NCBI RefSeq assembly: GCF_030254825.1
Contig: NC_083353.1
Span: forward strand, 99,886,528 to 99,950,527
Length of the DNA stretch: 64,000 nucleotides
DNA from: Meriones unguiculatus
Taxonomy: Eukaryota; Chordata; Mammalia; Rodentia; Muridae
Direction: 5' to 3'
Shown here in pieces: positions 21,248 to 31,429 of the stretch. Every line of letters begins with the position of its first letter. Position 1 is the first letter of the stretch. The position numbers and the translations under genes are program-made. The notes under the pieces were generated by a model, which worked only from the letters and a program-made list of their open reading frames with translations, was not told where the DNA came from and did not search any database.

Positions 21248-22460
21248 CTAATCAATTTTCCCAAGGTTCATGGTCTCAATAATTGTGAGCATATGTCTTT
21301 GGTCAGACACCTGTATTGCAGCAGGTTCTGATATGGCTTTGTTCACAGCTGTGACTAATTTTTGTTTAAAAAAAAAAAAGTGAACGCTTCTCAAGAGCCT
21401 TGTATAATCTTTGTAAATGAGATAGACTTTCCCCCTGGGGTCCTCATTTTTGTCCCAAGCTCTTAAATCTGCGAAGCGATACTGTTCTATAGCAACATTA
21501 TCAAGTTGACTCTGTTCTTGTATAGAAGAGTCCCGCCCTTCACCTACCAACTGGTCTTTTATTATTTCATTCCCTTCGCGCTATTTTGTTGTTCCAGTAT
21601 TCACAGCTCCTTTCCTCAACCATTGCAACTGCAGACCAGCCTCTAGTATAGCTGTTAACAATCCCTTCCAGTCTTTGGGAATAATTCTATTTTGAATAGG
21701 TCAGTTATTTATGTTTTACATAAGGCAAGTGCATCCTATATAAAATCATGGCCTCTTTAAAATGCCTTAGATTTACTATTTCTATAAGATGCTATCCTGT
21801 CTCAACATAACTTTGTTTTTACACCATTAGCAGGCATGTACTTTATGGGACTACTGAGATCTCGTAACTTCCTCTAACTTTGGTGGTACAATAGGTCTGA
21901 GATTAACCCTTGCTTTTGATACAGGATGTTTCATCAGGTTGTCCTCCCGATTTTCAGCTAGGCTCTGAACCGACTGTCCTCCAGCACACTCTTTCCATCT
22001 TTCCACCTGCAGGAAACCCCCCCTCTCTTGCTCAGTCACCAGGACTGAGCGTTTTTTTTTCTCTTCTCCTGTGCGCCTCACTTTCCAAGTGCTTCCACCT
22101 CCACCTGCAACTTCTCCAATTGCACAGCCAACTCTGCAACCCTTTCAAAAATAAGAGAGCAGAGTGACCCCTTTTGTTTTCCCACTTTAGTAATTTTTTT
22201 TTTGTTTCCTAGGCTCTTCCACTCCCACCTGCAATTTTTTCTAACTGCTTAGCCAGTCTTTCAACCTTTATTGAAACAATATATAAAAAAGAAAAAGGAA
22301 AACAGAAAATCCCCCCCACCCCGGGAGCAAAGCAAATGATATCTTAGTTATAGCAGCTGCAATTTTTTTTTTTTCTGGCCTCTTAAGAATCCATTCTCTT
22401 TGTCTTCTGCCATGTCTTCTACAGCATTTGAAATAAAATTCTCTATTTTTTAAAAAGATT
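21248..22460 (-). pseudogene. Broken gag-like region of a class II endogenous retrovirus
   Basis: Downstream (on the minus strand) of the primer-binding site at 22463-22481, a minus frame at 21248-21550 has the look of a betaretroviral-type capsid segment. It has a basic/acidic stretch followed by an LRAWDK-like motif and a TAVNKAISEP-like motif. Another lysine-rich open piece lies at 21851-22081. Between them frames shift and stops appear, and the region ends without pol. It is a truncated, non-functional old copy. Class is inferred from these motifs and the lysine-type primer site; a profile search would be needed to confirm. Confidence 0.6.
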
Positions 22461-22462
22461 AA

Positions 22463-22481
22463 GCCCCACGTTTGGGTTCCA
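22463..22481 (-). other. Retroviral primer-binding site, lysine tRNA type
   Basis: On the minus strand it reads TGGAACCCAAACGTGGGGC, close to the sequence complementary to the 3' end of a lysine tRNA (Lys-1,2 type), with a few changes. It lies two bases after an ATCTACA LTR end, as expected for the order LTR-PBS-gag. Confidence 0.65.
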
Positions 22482-22483
22482 CT

Positions 22484-22888
22484 TGTAGATGGTTTTTGTG
22501 TTATTCTTTTTCCCACCATTCATCTCTCTGATTTCTTCTGCTAACACTAGATAGGCGAGAAACAAGTATAGAGAGAAGAATTAGGAAAATCCCTAAATGT
22601 AATTTTATTCCTTTTGTTTCTTTTTTGACCACAGCTACTCGAAAAACACAACCAACTTCCCCAAAGTACCAACACTGCCCCTCCCCCCATTCTTCTGCCT
22701 TTTGGGGCCCTAGCATTTATGTACCCTCTGAAAAGTTCTCGGAAATTCAAACGTCATACAATTGGAGAAATTAATCTCCAGCTAGAAAAACCATTCTTCT
22801 GCCAGAGCACAAGGCAAATCATAATCAGCTGCTGTGGACAGTCAGAAGCAGCCCTGTGTCCCTACACCTGGGATTAAAACAAAAGCAG
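22484..22888 (-). mobile_element. LTR of the 21-23 kb endogenous retrovirus
   Basis: On the minus strand it starts about TGCTTTTGTTTTAATCCCAG, has a GTACATAAATG TATA-like box near 22718 and ends ATCTACA before the primer site. Its outer end resembles the solo LTR in Edem1 intron 10. There is no second LTR to the left in the window, so the provirus is truncated. Confidence 0.6.
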
Positions 22889-22898
22889 TTTTATAATA

Positions 22899-23050
22899 TT
22901 TCTGGGTTTTTTTTTTTTTTGGAGTGTGTGTGTTTCTGTGTAGCCTTAGCTGGCCTAGACTCACTTTGTAGATCAGGCTGGCCTCGAACTCTCCACCTGC
23001 CTCTGCCTCCCTAAGTGCTGGAATCACAGGTGTGTGCCACTGCATCTGGC
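22899..23050 (-). mobile_element. B1 SINE
   Basis: It has a T-run at the left, then TGTGTAGCC, GTAGATCAGGCTGGCCTCGA, CCTGCCTCTGCCTCCC and AGTGCTGG. It is inserted at or next to the outer LTR end. The form ACTCACTTTGTAGATCAGG is a subfamily variant. Confidence 0.85.
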
Positions 23051-23133
23051 TTGCTTTCTTTTTTCTTTTCTTTCTTGCTTTCTTTCCTTCCTTCCTTCCT
23101 TTTCTTTCTTTCTCTCTCTCTTTTTTTTTTTTA
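23051..23133. repeat. (TTCT)n/(TTCC)n tract
   Basis: A polypyrimidine microsatellite directly follows the head of the minus B1. Confidence 0.9.
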
Positions 23134-23199
23134 GAAACCAAAATTCCAGAATTCTCAAAAATGTCACATATTCAGAAGATGCCATCTCTCAACACTCCT

Positions 23200-24190
23200 T
23201 CCCATTCCCCGGCAGGAAAGCAGGACCCGAGGTCATGAAAGTGGGACAGCTGGCCGTCACCACCAGGGCCAGGTCTACTGTGTTGCCTGGGTGAGGTGCA
23301 GGGCCCTGCACTCCTGAGTGCTGCAGCTAGTGAGGGGCCCGGCCAGCTGTCCCACTTTCATGACCTCAGGTCCTGCTTTCCTGCCTGCTGCAGGCACCGA
23401 GGTGGGAGGAAGACCCCATTCCCTTGCCCATGCCACCCCATGGGAGATGGAAGCAGAGCCAGCTCTGCCATGATTATGCCCTCAGGGTCTGCTCACCCAC
23501 TCACCACCATCAGGGTCAGCTCTACTGTGCTGCCCAGGTGAAGGGTGCAGCCAGCTCTCCCAAGTGTGGTGGCTGGCAAGGGGTGGAGCCAACTCAGCAC
23601 AGTGCCTCCGTGGTGTTCCAGATCAGGGACATCTGCGTGACCTTTGGTGGTATCGTGGGTCTGGGATATCAACACAGACCCAGACATGGCCCCTGTCAGC
23701 AGCATGGGCTCAGATGTCCCCATGGTTTCAGGTCACAGTGCAAATCACTCAGATAAGCATGTCTCCCGATGGCAGCATGGCCCTCAGATATCCACATGGT
23801 ATCCAACGGTGACAGCCCAGACCACAGACATCTGCTTGGCCTTTGGTGGTCATTCAGACCACATACATCAACACAGACCCCAGCTGCAGCAGGATCATGG
23901 GCCCGGGCCGGAACCTCATCATGTCCTCCTCATATCTTCCTGTTCCTCACCAGACTGCATCTCCAATTCCACCTTTCTCCATAGTGTATGAACCAACCAT
24001 TCGGCTTCAATTTCTCTTGCATTTCTCACCATGTATTCCAACTTTCCTATCTCCCCATCACACATTTGTCTATTGTAGGGCAGCCTGAAGCAGGTGCTTG
24101 GGTGTTTTTCTTCTGGCTGCCAAGGGTCAGTGTGGCTGTGGCAGATGCTTGGGTGTCTTTCTTTGGTACTTGGGTAGGGCAATCAAGTTC
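23200..24190. repeat. GC-rich repeat-like block, family not identified
   Basis: This kilobase is far richer in G+C than its surroundings. It contains a 43-bp inverted repeat (23213-23255 and 23341-23383), a repeated TCTACTGTG-TGCC module at about 23274 and 23521, and a CCTTTGGTGGT module at 23641 and 23840 about 200 bases apart. Open frames on both strands are Pro/His/Ser-rich and unsupported. It may be a dispersed rodent repeat such as an old L1 5' region, but I cannot name it. Confidence 0.55.
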
Positions 24191-24199
24191 CATGGCCTG

Positions 24200-24430
24200 A
24201 TAACTTGAAAACCTTGTTATGAAGGCTGTTTGTTTGTTTATTTTTAAGGACCAGCTGCTGTTGTACAAAACATATCTGGACCATACCAAATATGTTTTGC
24301 AAATGTTGACATTAGATTTTTTAGATTAAAAGTTCATGTGTGTGTTTATTGGCTTAAAACATTTTTCATACAATATAATCTGATCCTATCTCCTCTCCAA
24401 CTCCTCCTAGGTACTCCCTGTCTCCTCAAC
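24200..24430. other. Intergenic, nothing recognised
   Basis: AT-rich unique sequence with a short TTTG run at 24228-24240. Confidence 0.6.
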
Positions 24431-24640
24431 TTCATGATTTATTTTTAGTGTTTAATTACCTGTGTGTGTTTCGTGTAGGGTGTATACATGTGAGTGCCAG
24501 GTGCCTACAGAGAGCAGAAGAGGGTGTCAGACCCTCTGTAGCTGGAGTTAAAGGGGGTTGTGAGCCATCTGAGTGCTGGGAACCGAACTGAAATCCTAAG
24601 AGCCATATGTATATACCCACCAAGCCGTCTCTCCAGCCCC
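24430..24640 (-). mobile_element. B2-type SINE
   Basis: The minus strand starts GGGGCTGGAGAGACGGCTTG, the classic B2 head, and continues with box B-like sequence and GGGTCTGACACCCTCTTCTG. Confidence 0.8.
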
Positions 24641-24689
24641 TAAATAGTGACATTTAAAAGTTACAACCACAGAAGGGTTTTTTGTTGTT

Positions 24690-24778
24690 TGTTTTTTTAC
24701 TTTTCAGTGCTAAAAGTAGAACCAGGGCCTTGTGTGTGGTAAGCATACACTCTACCGCAGAGCTGCGTTGCTAGCCCC
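24690..24778 (-). mobile_element. ID-type SINE fragment
   Basis: On the plus strand the order AACCAGGGCCTTGTG, GGTAAGCATACACTCTACC, GCAGAGCTGCGTTGCTAGCCCC is that of an inverted ID element (alanine-tRNA-derived). Confidence 0.65.
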
Positions 24779-25158
24779 TAAGTTACTCATTCAAATATAT
24801 CTATTGAAATCTTGAAGCCATTGTAATTTATTATGTACTATCAATTGTTAAATTGTTTATTTCCACAAATTATTAATTAGAAATTTTTAAGTACCACCCC
24901 CCATTTGTATTCGGTATTTCTATTTCTCTCTCAGCACAGAATTTTAGTATCTTAGCATAATCTTTTGAAGTCTTACTGTATATGCTGCAAATATGCACAG
25001 TTTGACAAATGCTTTTTAGTTTGCCCAGTTTACTGACTCCTACAATTCTAATTTTAATTAAAATTCTAATTAAAAACATCTTCAGGATTGAGATATCATT
25101 ACAGTTAATATAAAGCATCATACGTGTGTAATTATTTAACTTAAAAAATATTTAAAAA

Positions 25159-25312
25159 GCCACTTGGTGGTGGCATGCTCCTTTAATCTTGGCACGCAGG
25201 AGGCAGAGGCAGGTGGATCTCTGTGTTTGAGGCCAGGTTGGTCTACAGAGTAAATTCGAGGATATCAGGGCTACATGGAAAGATCCCGTGTCGAGAAACC
25301 AAAACAGAAACA
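25159..25312 (+). mobile_element. B1 SINE
   Basis: The elements GGAGGCAGAGGCAGGTGG, TTTGAGGCCAGGTTGGTCTA and GGGCTACATGGAAAGATCC with an A-rich tail identify a moderately diverged B1. Confidence 0.8.
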
Positions 25313-25349
25313 AAAAGGCAAAAATTAAAAATATTGCAAAATTAAAAAT

Positions 25350-25525
25350 ATTTTTATGTGTGTAGGTGCTTTACCTGAATGCATGCCTGTAAACCAGATG
25401 CACACAGTGCCCAGGTAAGCCAGAAAAGGGCACCTGATGCCCTGAGACTGGATTAAAGACAGTTGTAAGCCGCTATGCGGGTGCTTGGGATCAAGCCCAG
25501 GTTCTCTGCAAGAGTGCTGCTGCCT
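25350..25525 (-). mobile_element. B2-type SINE remnant
   Basis: It has GGGCACCTGATGCCCTGAGA, AGCCGCTATGCGGGTGCTTG and GGATCAAGCCCAGGTTC in inverted B2 order. The head is cut where a URR1-like element begins. Confidence 0.6.
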
Positions 25526-25710
25526 GTGGGTCCAGATGTAGAACTAGCTTCCTCTACAGCAGCAAGTCTGCCTGCATGCCACCATGCTTCAGCCATGATG
25601 AGGATGGAGAGAACCTCTGAACTGTGAGCCTGCCCCACCTAGACGTTTTCCTTTATAAGAGTTGCCATAGCCATGGTGTCTCTTCACTGTAACAAAACCC
25701 TAACAAGACA
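25526..25710 (-). mobile_element. URR1-like element
   Basis: The modules GTCTGCCTGCATGCCACCAT, CCTTTATAAGAGTTGCCATA and GGTGTCTCTTCACTGTAACA run in the order seen in this rodent repeat family. Its mirror image is found at 29.5 and 57.1 kb. Confidence 0.6.
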
Positions 25711-25857
25711 TCCTGCAAAGTTGAACGCTCCATGCCCTTTGACCCAGCAGTTGCTCCAGGCCCTACTCCAGCTACCAAGAGAGTCACTGGCAGTCCCGTG
25801 TTTAAGCAAGCCATGCTCAGTGCATAGGACTATGGTTTTTGTCATTAAAGTGAAAAG

Positions 25858-26079
25858 TTTTTATTTTAGATTTTATCTTACGTGTATGGATGCTTTGCTT
25901 GCATGTATGTATGTGCACCATATGCCTTCTTGGTGTTGTTGGAGGTCAGAAGAGCCTGTTGGATCCCCTCTGACTGTTAGAGATGGCTGTGAGTGGCCAT
26001 GTCGGTGATGAAAATCAAATCCAGGTCCTCAATAAGAGTATCCCGTGCTTTTAACCATGGAGCCATTCCTCCAGCCTCC
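25858..26079 (-). mobile_element. B2/B3-type SINE
   Basis: Inverted order: T-rich tail, GGTCAGAAGAGCCTGTTGGA, AAATCCAGGTCCTC, then ACCATGGAGCCATTCCTCCA at the head end. Confidence 0.75.
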
Positions 26080-26984
26080 AATGCTTTTGTTAAGGCTTTA
26101 CCGGAGCACAGTTTTGCTGTTCTGCTCATAAACAGCCAATGGCTGTTTTGTGGTACAAAGATGCTGTGGCCTCCGAGGGTTCACATAGACACTATCTGGC
26201 CCTTTACAGAAAATACTCTCCAGTGTTTGTCCTTTGGCTATAGGAAATGGGATGGTAACTGGGCTATTCCTAGCAACATTGTTTGTCAAAGTAAAAATGA
26301 AAACAAAAACAGTACAAACCAAAATGGCACAAAGCAAACAAAAAAGGTAATATTATACTCCCCTCGCACCCCAACACGCTAGAAGTCATTGGAACATTAC
26401 ATAATAGTGAGTAACAATCCAGTTATACATTGTTCACAACCCACCCAGTCCGTTGCTTAGAGATACAAACAGATGTGGAAAATTATATAAAAAAAACATA
26501 ATTTCCCTAAAAATTAGCATAAGGATGTTGTAAATTCCTATAATTTCACTTTACTTTGACTTCAAAAAAAAAACATTTATTCACTTACTCTTTTTTTTTT
26601 TTTTTTTCAGAATCTGCCAAGTTGCTTTAGGGTACTCAGGAAGGGGTGGGGGGGGGCAAACAAACCAAAGTCCTGGTCTGACCAGCAAGATTTTTTTTAT
26701 TTTTATGGTTAGGGAGCAGAAAACAACCTAAAGATGAGCCAATGGGTGAGATAATGCCAAGTGAAGAACCATGAATCAGTCTGTAGTTCCAGCATGCAGG
26801 AGCGTGGAGGGCTGAAGGCCAGCCTCAGCTACAGAGCAGAATTGTAGGAGCCAGAGTTAGTAAATATCTGCCTTGTACACAGTTTTTGCTAAGCACAACA
26901 GGGCTGCTGTAGCCACATGTGCAAGCCCCTGGCAAGGTCAGATCAGCCAAAAACCAGCATGGATGTTACAAGGGTGTATGAAGC
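26080..26984. other. Intergenic, mostly unique
   Basis: A T-run at 26590-26609, a G-run near 26647-26656 and a short decayed B1-like piece (26780-26855) are the only features seen. Confidence 0.6.
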
Positions 26985-27246
26985 CCTCGCCACAACTGAG
27001 GAACTATTAATGATTGATGGCTGCTGGCAGATGGAGGAACAGTCTTCCTCGGGGGCTCCTCATGGTCCTGCTCCCACGCACATGCTGGCGGCACTAAGTG
27101 GACTCAGTGCTTTCAGAAACAAAGGACATGAAGTTGAGAGGGGAAAATGGTGGAGGGACAGAAGAGGAACTGAAGGGGAGGGATTGGGGTGGATTTCATC
27201 AAAACGCATTATATGCATGCGTGAAATTCTCAAATAATAAAAACAG
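26985..27246 (+). mobile_element. L1 3' end (Lx-type), truncated
   Basis: It has the L1 3' UTR order GAGGAACTATTAATGATTG, ATGGCTGCTGG, TGGACTCAGTG, GGACATGAAGTTG and the terminal AAATTCTCAAATAATAAAAA. It is strongly 5' truncated. A related copy follows at 28.6 kb. Confidence 0.75.
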
Positions 27247-27579
27247 GGGGAAATGAGGTATGAAAAAGAGATAGCTGAAGGACAGAGCTCTTTTTAGACT
27301 CTTTTCCTAGGATTGTCAGCTCTGAGGAGATGGTATTTGAGCAGAGGTCTGACTGAAGTGGGCTTGTTGATGTGAGAGACTACAGTTGTGTGGCATGAGT
27401 GGGTGGGGCGTGAAGGGGCCTGAGCCTGAAGAATGTCAGAAGGCCCCGAAGGCTAACTAAGATGCAAGTGTGACATTCTTTGTTTGGGGGTATGAATGCA
27501 ATGCCCCTTTCCTTTCTGGCTCAGGGTCACAGATCACTCTTAGGTTCTTTCTCCATGACACACTTCATTTCAAAACTGG

Positions 27580-28075
27580 TCTCTGATGTCCAGCCCTCAG
27601 CTGTTGAAGCCCTCAGACTTCTTGACATCTGTTTTGAATACACGAGAACATACAGCTGTGGGTTACTCTTTGTTACAAAGCAATAGCCCACAGCTGATTT
27701 ACTCTATTTTGAGTGTAAAAGCCAATAAAGAGTATCTCTTCATCATATTTACACAAGGAAGCAACCGCCAGCTGCCAGCACACCGGGACGTGCCTGCTGA
27801 TAATTTATTTGTGGCAATAAATTATGACACCTAAAAAATAAATCATATCAGAAACATCGGCTACAACGAACTTATCAATCTCACCAGAGGACCAAGAAAG
27901 TCTCCTCATCCGGGACTATAAAAGAATTACCTTAAGACTGAATGTGGCAGGCTCTCAGTCACTTGCCATGAGTTTCCTCTATTAAAATTATCCTGCCTCT
28001 GTCCATGGGCTCCAGCTTGAGCCTGGTTTTCCTGACAGGTGCTCACTTCAAACTGATTCTCTAAATGTCCCAACA
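27580..28075 (+). mobile_element. Possible solo LTR, family unknown
   Basis: A TATA box (GACTATAAAAGA, about 27914) is followed about 65 bases later by ATTAAA (27982) and a pyrimidine-rich segment, which is the spacing seen between TATA and poly(A) signal in LTRs. No primer site or gag is seen. Boundaries are guesses, and this may simply be unique DNA. Confidence 0.3.
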
Positions 28076-28620
28076 CCCAGACTTGGATCTGGCATCTCTA
28101 CCTGAAAGAAGAACTCATCTGGTCCCCTACAGACCTCTTTTTTGCACCTGTATCACCTTTCTGCCTCTGACTTAAGAACAGCCTCTCCTAAGTCCGCAAC
28201 CTCTTTTCAGCATTTCTTAGACATCCTATAGTGTATTTATCAAATACGTTACCATGGGAAGTGAGTCTGTGATTCCGAGAGGTAACACTAGTAATTAATA
28301 CCCGAATGAAAGAACCTGTAAGTGCCAGCAGGCATCCATCAAGTGCAATCAGGATTGCCTGACAACTTGTAAAATTTGACGAAACTGACGCAGCCTGTGA
28401 ATTTATTGCTATTCAATAAATTAACACTTTAGAAGGATGTGATTACATCTGGGTATTTCTGACATAATATGCTCATAACATATCTCGCCACACCACAGAC
28501 AGGGTTCCATCACTCTGGTCCTCTTCCAGTTCTGTCTGTTACACACATGTTCTGGTTCCCTGCCAAAGATCAAGCCAGTCAACATTCCAACATGGGGTGA
28601 GGAGGGACTCATGAGCCCCT
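28076..28620. other. Intergenic, nothing recognised
   Basis: Unique sequence without clear repeats or coding blocks. Confidence 0.55.
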
Positions 28621-28755
28621 CACCCCCAGCTGAGGAGCTATGGATGATTCATGGCTTCTGGAGGACAGAGAATCAGTCTCTCTAAGGACATGGCTCGTGT
28701 TAGTTTGTCTGTGCTATAGTGGTTGGTCCCATACCCATGGGCAACACAGATTGGA

Positions 28756-28903
28756 GTTTGTTTTTTTGAGACAGGGTTTCTCTGTGTAGCCTTTACTGTC
28801 CCAGACTCGCTTTGTACATGAGGTTGGCCTGGAACTCACAGAGATCCACCTGCCTCTGCCTCCCTGAGTGCTGGGATCAAAAGTATGTGCCACCACACTG
28901 GGA
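28756..28903 (-). mobile_element. B1 SINE inserted in L1 3' end
   Basis: It has a T-run, GAGACAGGGTTTCTCTGTGT, CCAGACTCGCTTTGTACATG, CCTGCCTCTGCCTCCC and AGTGCTGGGATCAAA. The CCAGACTCGCTTTGTA form is a subfamily marker that I associate with non-Mus muroids. Confidence 0.9.
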
Positions 28904-28918
28904 TGGGAGTTTTTTTTA

Positions 28919-28963
28919 AACAAACAAACAAACAAACAAACAAACAACAAACAAACAAACAAG
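28919..28963. repeat. (CAAA)n microsatellite
   Basis: About ten CAAA units follow directly after the B1 head side. Confidence 0.95.
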
Positions 28964-29099
28964 GACATTAATTTGGGAGAATAAAACAGGGTGGGCATAA
29001 ACCTGGAAGGAATTAGGGAGAAGAGTGTGGGATGAATGTGGTCAAAATGCATTGTATGCATGCATGAACTTCTCAAAAATGAATGAAAATATATTTTTA

Positions 29100-29520
29100 T
29101 TCTCTGAGGATTTCATATAGCATATATTTATCATATTTTTTTCTTATCTCTCAGTTCCTCCCTATCCACTCAACTTTATATTCTTTCTCTTAAAAAACAA
29201 AAGCCACTGAAAAGCACTGAGTCAGATCGGTGTTGACTGACTAACCCTCAGTATGGGGGCTGGCCTGGGGTATGGTTGGTGTACCCAGTGTCATTCTACT
29301 GAAGAAAATAGATTTTCCTTTCTCCGGGAGTTTTCGGTTGTGAAGAGCTTATTGGATGCGGGTGGGACTTGGTGCACAATTCTCCTTCATTTTGAGATTT
29401 TTTTTTTTTGGTCTGGTTTAAGCTCGTGAAGATCTTGTGCATGCTGTCACAGTCTCTGTGTGTGCTTGCCCTGTTGTGTCTGGAAAATGCTGTTTCTTTA
29501 AAATATCCCACCGACTCTGG
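29100..29520. other. Intergenic, nothing recognised
   Basis: AT-rich unique sequence with a T-run at 29399-29409. Confidence 0.55.
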
Positions 29521-29525
29521 TTTTG

Positions 29526-30205
29526 TCTTAGTGTCGTATTGCTATGAAGAGACAAGACAACCAAGGCGACTCTTACAAAACAACAAACACATGGAGCTGG
29601 AGGCTTGCTTACAGTTTCAGAGGTGGAGTCCATTATCATCACAGAAGGGGCATGGTGGCACACAGGCAGGCATGGTGCTGGAAAAGTAGCTGAGAGCTTT
29701 ATATCCCAACTGTCTGGAGAGAGAGAGAGAGAGAGAGATCACCCATGTGAGCTTCTGAAGCCTCAAAGCCCATCCCTGGTGACACACTTCCTTCAATAAG
29801 GTCACACACACCCAACAAAGCCACACTTCCTCGCCCTTCCAAGCAGTTTGTACTGGCCTGTTTTATGTCAAATCAATACAAACTAGAGTCAGCGGAGAGG
29901 AGGGAGCCTCAAGTGAGAAAATGGTTCTATAAGGTCGGGTTGTAGGCAAGCTTGTAGGGCATTTTCTTAATTAGTGATTGATGGGGGAGGGCCCAGCCCA
30001 CTGTGGGTCTTGCCCTCTCTGGGAAGGTGGTCCTGACTTCTATAACAAAGCAGACTGAGGAAAGCATGAGGAGCGAGCCAGTAAATAGCACCCCTCCGTG
30101 AACTCTGTATTAGCTCCCGCCTCTAAAATCCTGCCCTCAATGGAGAGTTCCTCTTCTCATGTAGCTCTAGTTCCTGTCAAGTTGACATAAAACTAATCAA
30201 CACAG
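29526..30205 (+). mobile_element. URR1-like elements (two adjacent parts)
   Basis: The first part (29526-29870) runs from GTATTGCTATGAAGAGACAA through GTCCATTATCATCAC to ACACTTCCT-CCTTCCAAGCA. The second (about 29950-30205), opposite in order, carries GGGCATTTTCTTAATTAGTG, GGGCCCAGCCCACTGTGG and ends GTCAAGTTGACATAAAACTA. A GA run at 29718-29737 interrupts the first. Confidence 0.55.
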
Positions 30206-31020
30206 TAACAAACAATGTTTACGTTGGATTAAGGACCCACTTTATGAGACAGAACTCATACCTGATAGAATTAATGAGGCTGAGAAACCAAAAATTTTGT
30301 ATTTCAGTAATAATAATAAACTATGTGGAGGTTCCTGTACGAGGCTCCTGCTTCCCCTTCATGATTTCTTCTCTCCAGCTGCCTTTGCCGCACACTTGAG
30401 GGACCCTGCGCCTAGTCAGGCGTCCTGGAGAAGGGACACTTGCTGTGTACCCACGCCCACACTTCCTTCCTGTCCGACCGACTTTATGCCTGCCTTACCT
30501 CACAGGTGAACTGAATACTCATGTATATTCCTTTCCCAGAACCTCTAAGTAAAATGTGCATGCAGGTGTTCTAAGTGACAGCCTATTAAGTTTACCCTTA
30601 TCACCTGAAGAACCAGGGCTGAAGTGGGCCAGGGTCTGGCTAGCAGCTCCAGAGTGATGCTTTGAACTCGGATGATTGGCTGATACCAATGGAAACAACA
30701 GCCCCTGTGAGGGCCACTGCTTGTAGGTACCTGGAAGTCACCCAGGCAGAAGGATCATCTTGTGTGACCTCTGCCCAGCTCCAATTCGTTCACCTTTCAG
30801 CTAATGGCTGCCGGCTTTGGGCAGATGTGATCATGGAGTGACACAAAGGGGCCTTCTAAGGTAAGTCCTAGTGACGTTTTTGCACAGCTTGAATAGCAGT
30901 TACATGAGTGGGCAGTATTTTTTTTAACAGTATGACCATGTCTCTCTGTCTGTTAAGGACTGAAGGCTTGTGCTCCTTCCTTTCCATTCACATATTAAAA
31001 TCTAGGCTGTAGTATGGTAT
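30206..31020. other. Intergenic, nothing recognised
   Basis: Unique sequence; I see no repeat family and no exon-like block. Confidence 0.55.
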
Positions 31021-31290
31021 TAGCATGTGGGACTTTTGGGAACTGATGAACTTAATGAAGGTGGAGCATCATGATTTGGTTAGTGTCTTTATAAGGCAGA
31101 GGCACCTACACCTGCTGCTTTGTGCCTTAAAAATGGGAAACCATCAAACTTCAAAGAGGGAAATGCTCTCATCAGAACTGTATGGTGCTGGCACACTAGT
31201 CTCACACATGCAGCCTCCAGAACTGTGAGAAAGTAATCGTGTAAGCCACTCAAGCTGATCATCTGTGATTGCATTTTGAAACAACTAAGA
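31021..31290 (+). mobile_element. MaLR-type LTR remnant (MLT1/MST-like)
   Basis: The ordered pieces GGGACTTTTGGGAACTGATG, GTCTTTATAAGGCAGAGGCA, GCAGCCTCCAGAACTGTGAG and GTAAGCCACTCA are characteristic of ancient mammalian MaLR LTRs. It is heavily diverged. Confidence 0.55.
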
Positions 31291-31389
31291 CACAGTGTGC
31301 ATGCTAACTCTCACAAGTGAATGTTAACATTGTAATGACATCCGCTTTCCAAATTGTGAAATATAAGCCACAGGTTTCATTTGTTCTGT

Positions 31390-31425
31390 GTAAACAATGT
31401 AAACAATGTAATGCCAGTGTAAACA
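31390..31425 (+). promoter_or_regulatory. Three clustered GTAAACA (FOX-type) motifs
   Basis: GTAAACA occurs at 31390-31396, 31399-31405 and 31419-31425, each followed by ATG, so that AACAATG (SOX-type) overlaps. The core is a forkhead-factor consensus. Function is not shown by sequence alone. Confidence 0.35.
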
Positions 31426-31429
31426 ATGG

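Larger units (their letters stand above)
28625..29085 (+). mobile_element. L1 3' end (Lx-type), split by a B1
   Basis: The same 3' UTR modules as at 27.0 kb are present (GAGGAGCTATGGATGATTC; GTGCTATAGTGGTTGGTCCC), and after the inserted B1 the terminal GTGGTCAAAATGCATTGTATG and TTCTCAAAAATGAATG. The B1 must be younger than this L1. Confidence 0.75.

Noticed and set aside
23296..24088. Overlapping 80-115-codon frames in the GC-rich block
   Set aside because: Open on several frames and both strands because stop codons are rare in GC-rich DNA. No conserved motif seen.
28919..28963. Regular repeat array as a CRISPR candidate
   Set aside because: Simple tetranucleotide repeat without spacers, in a mammalian genome. 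The AAACC and GA arrays are rejected for the same reason.
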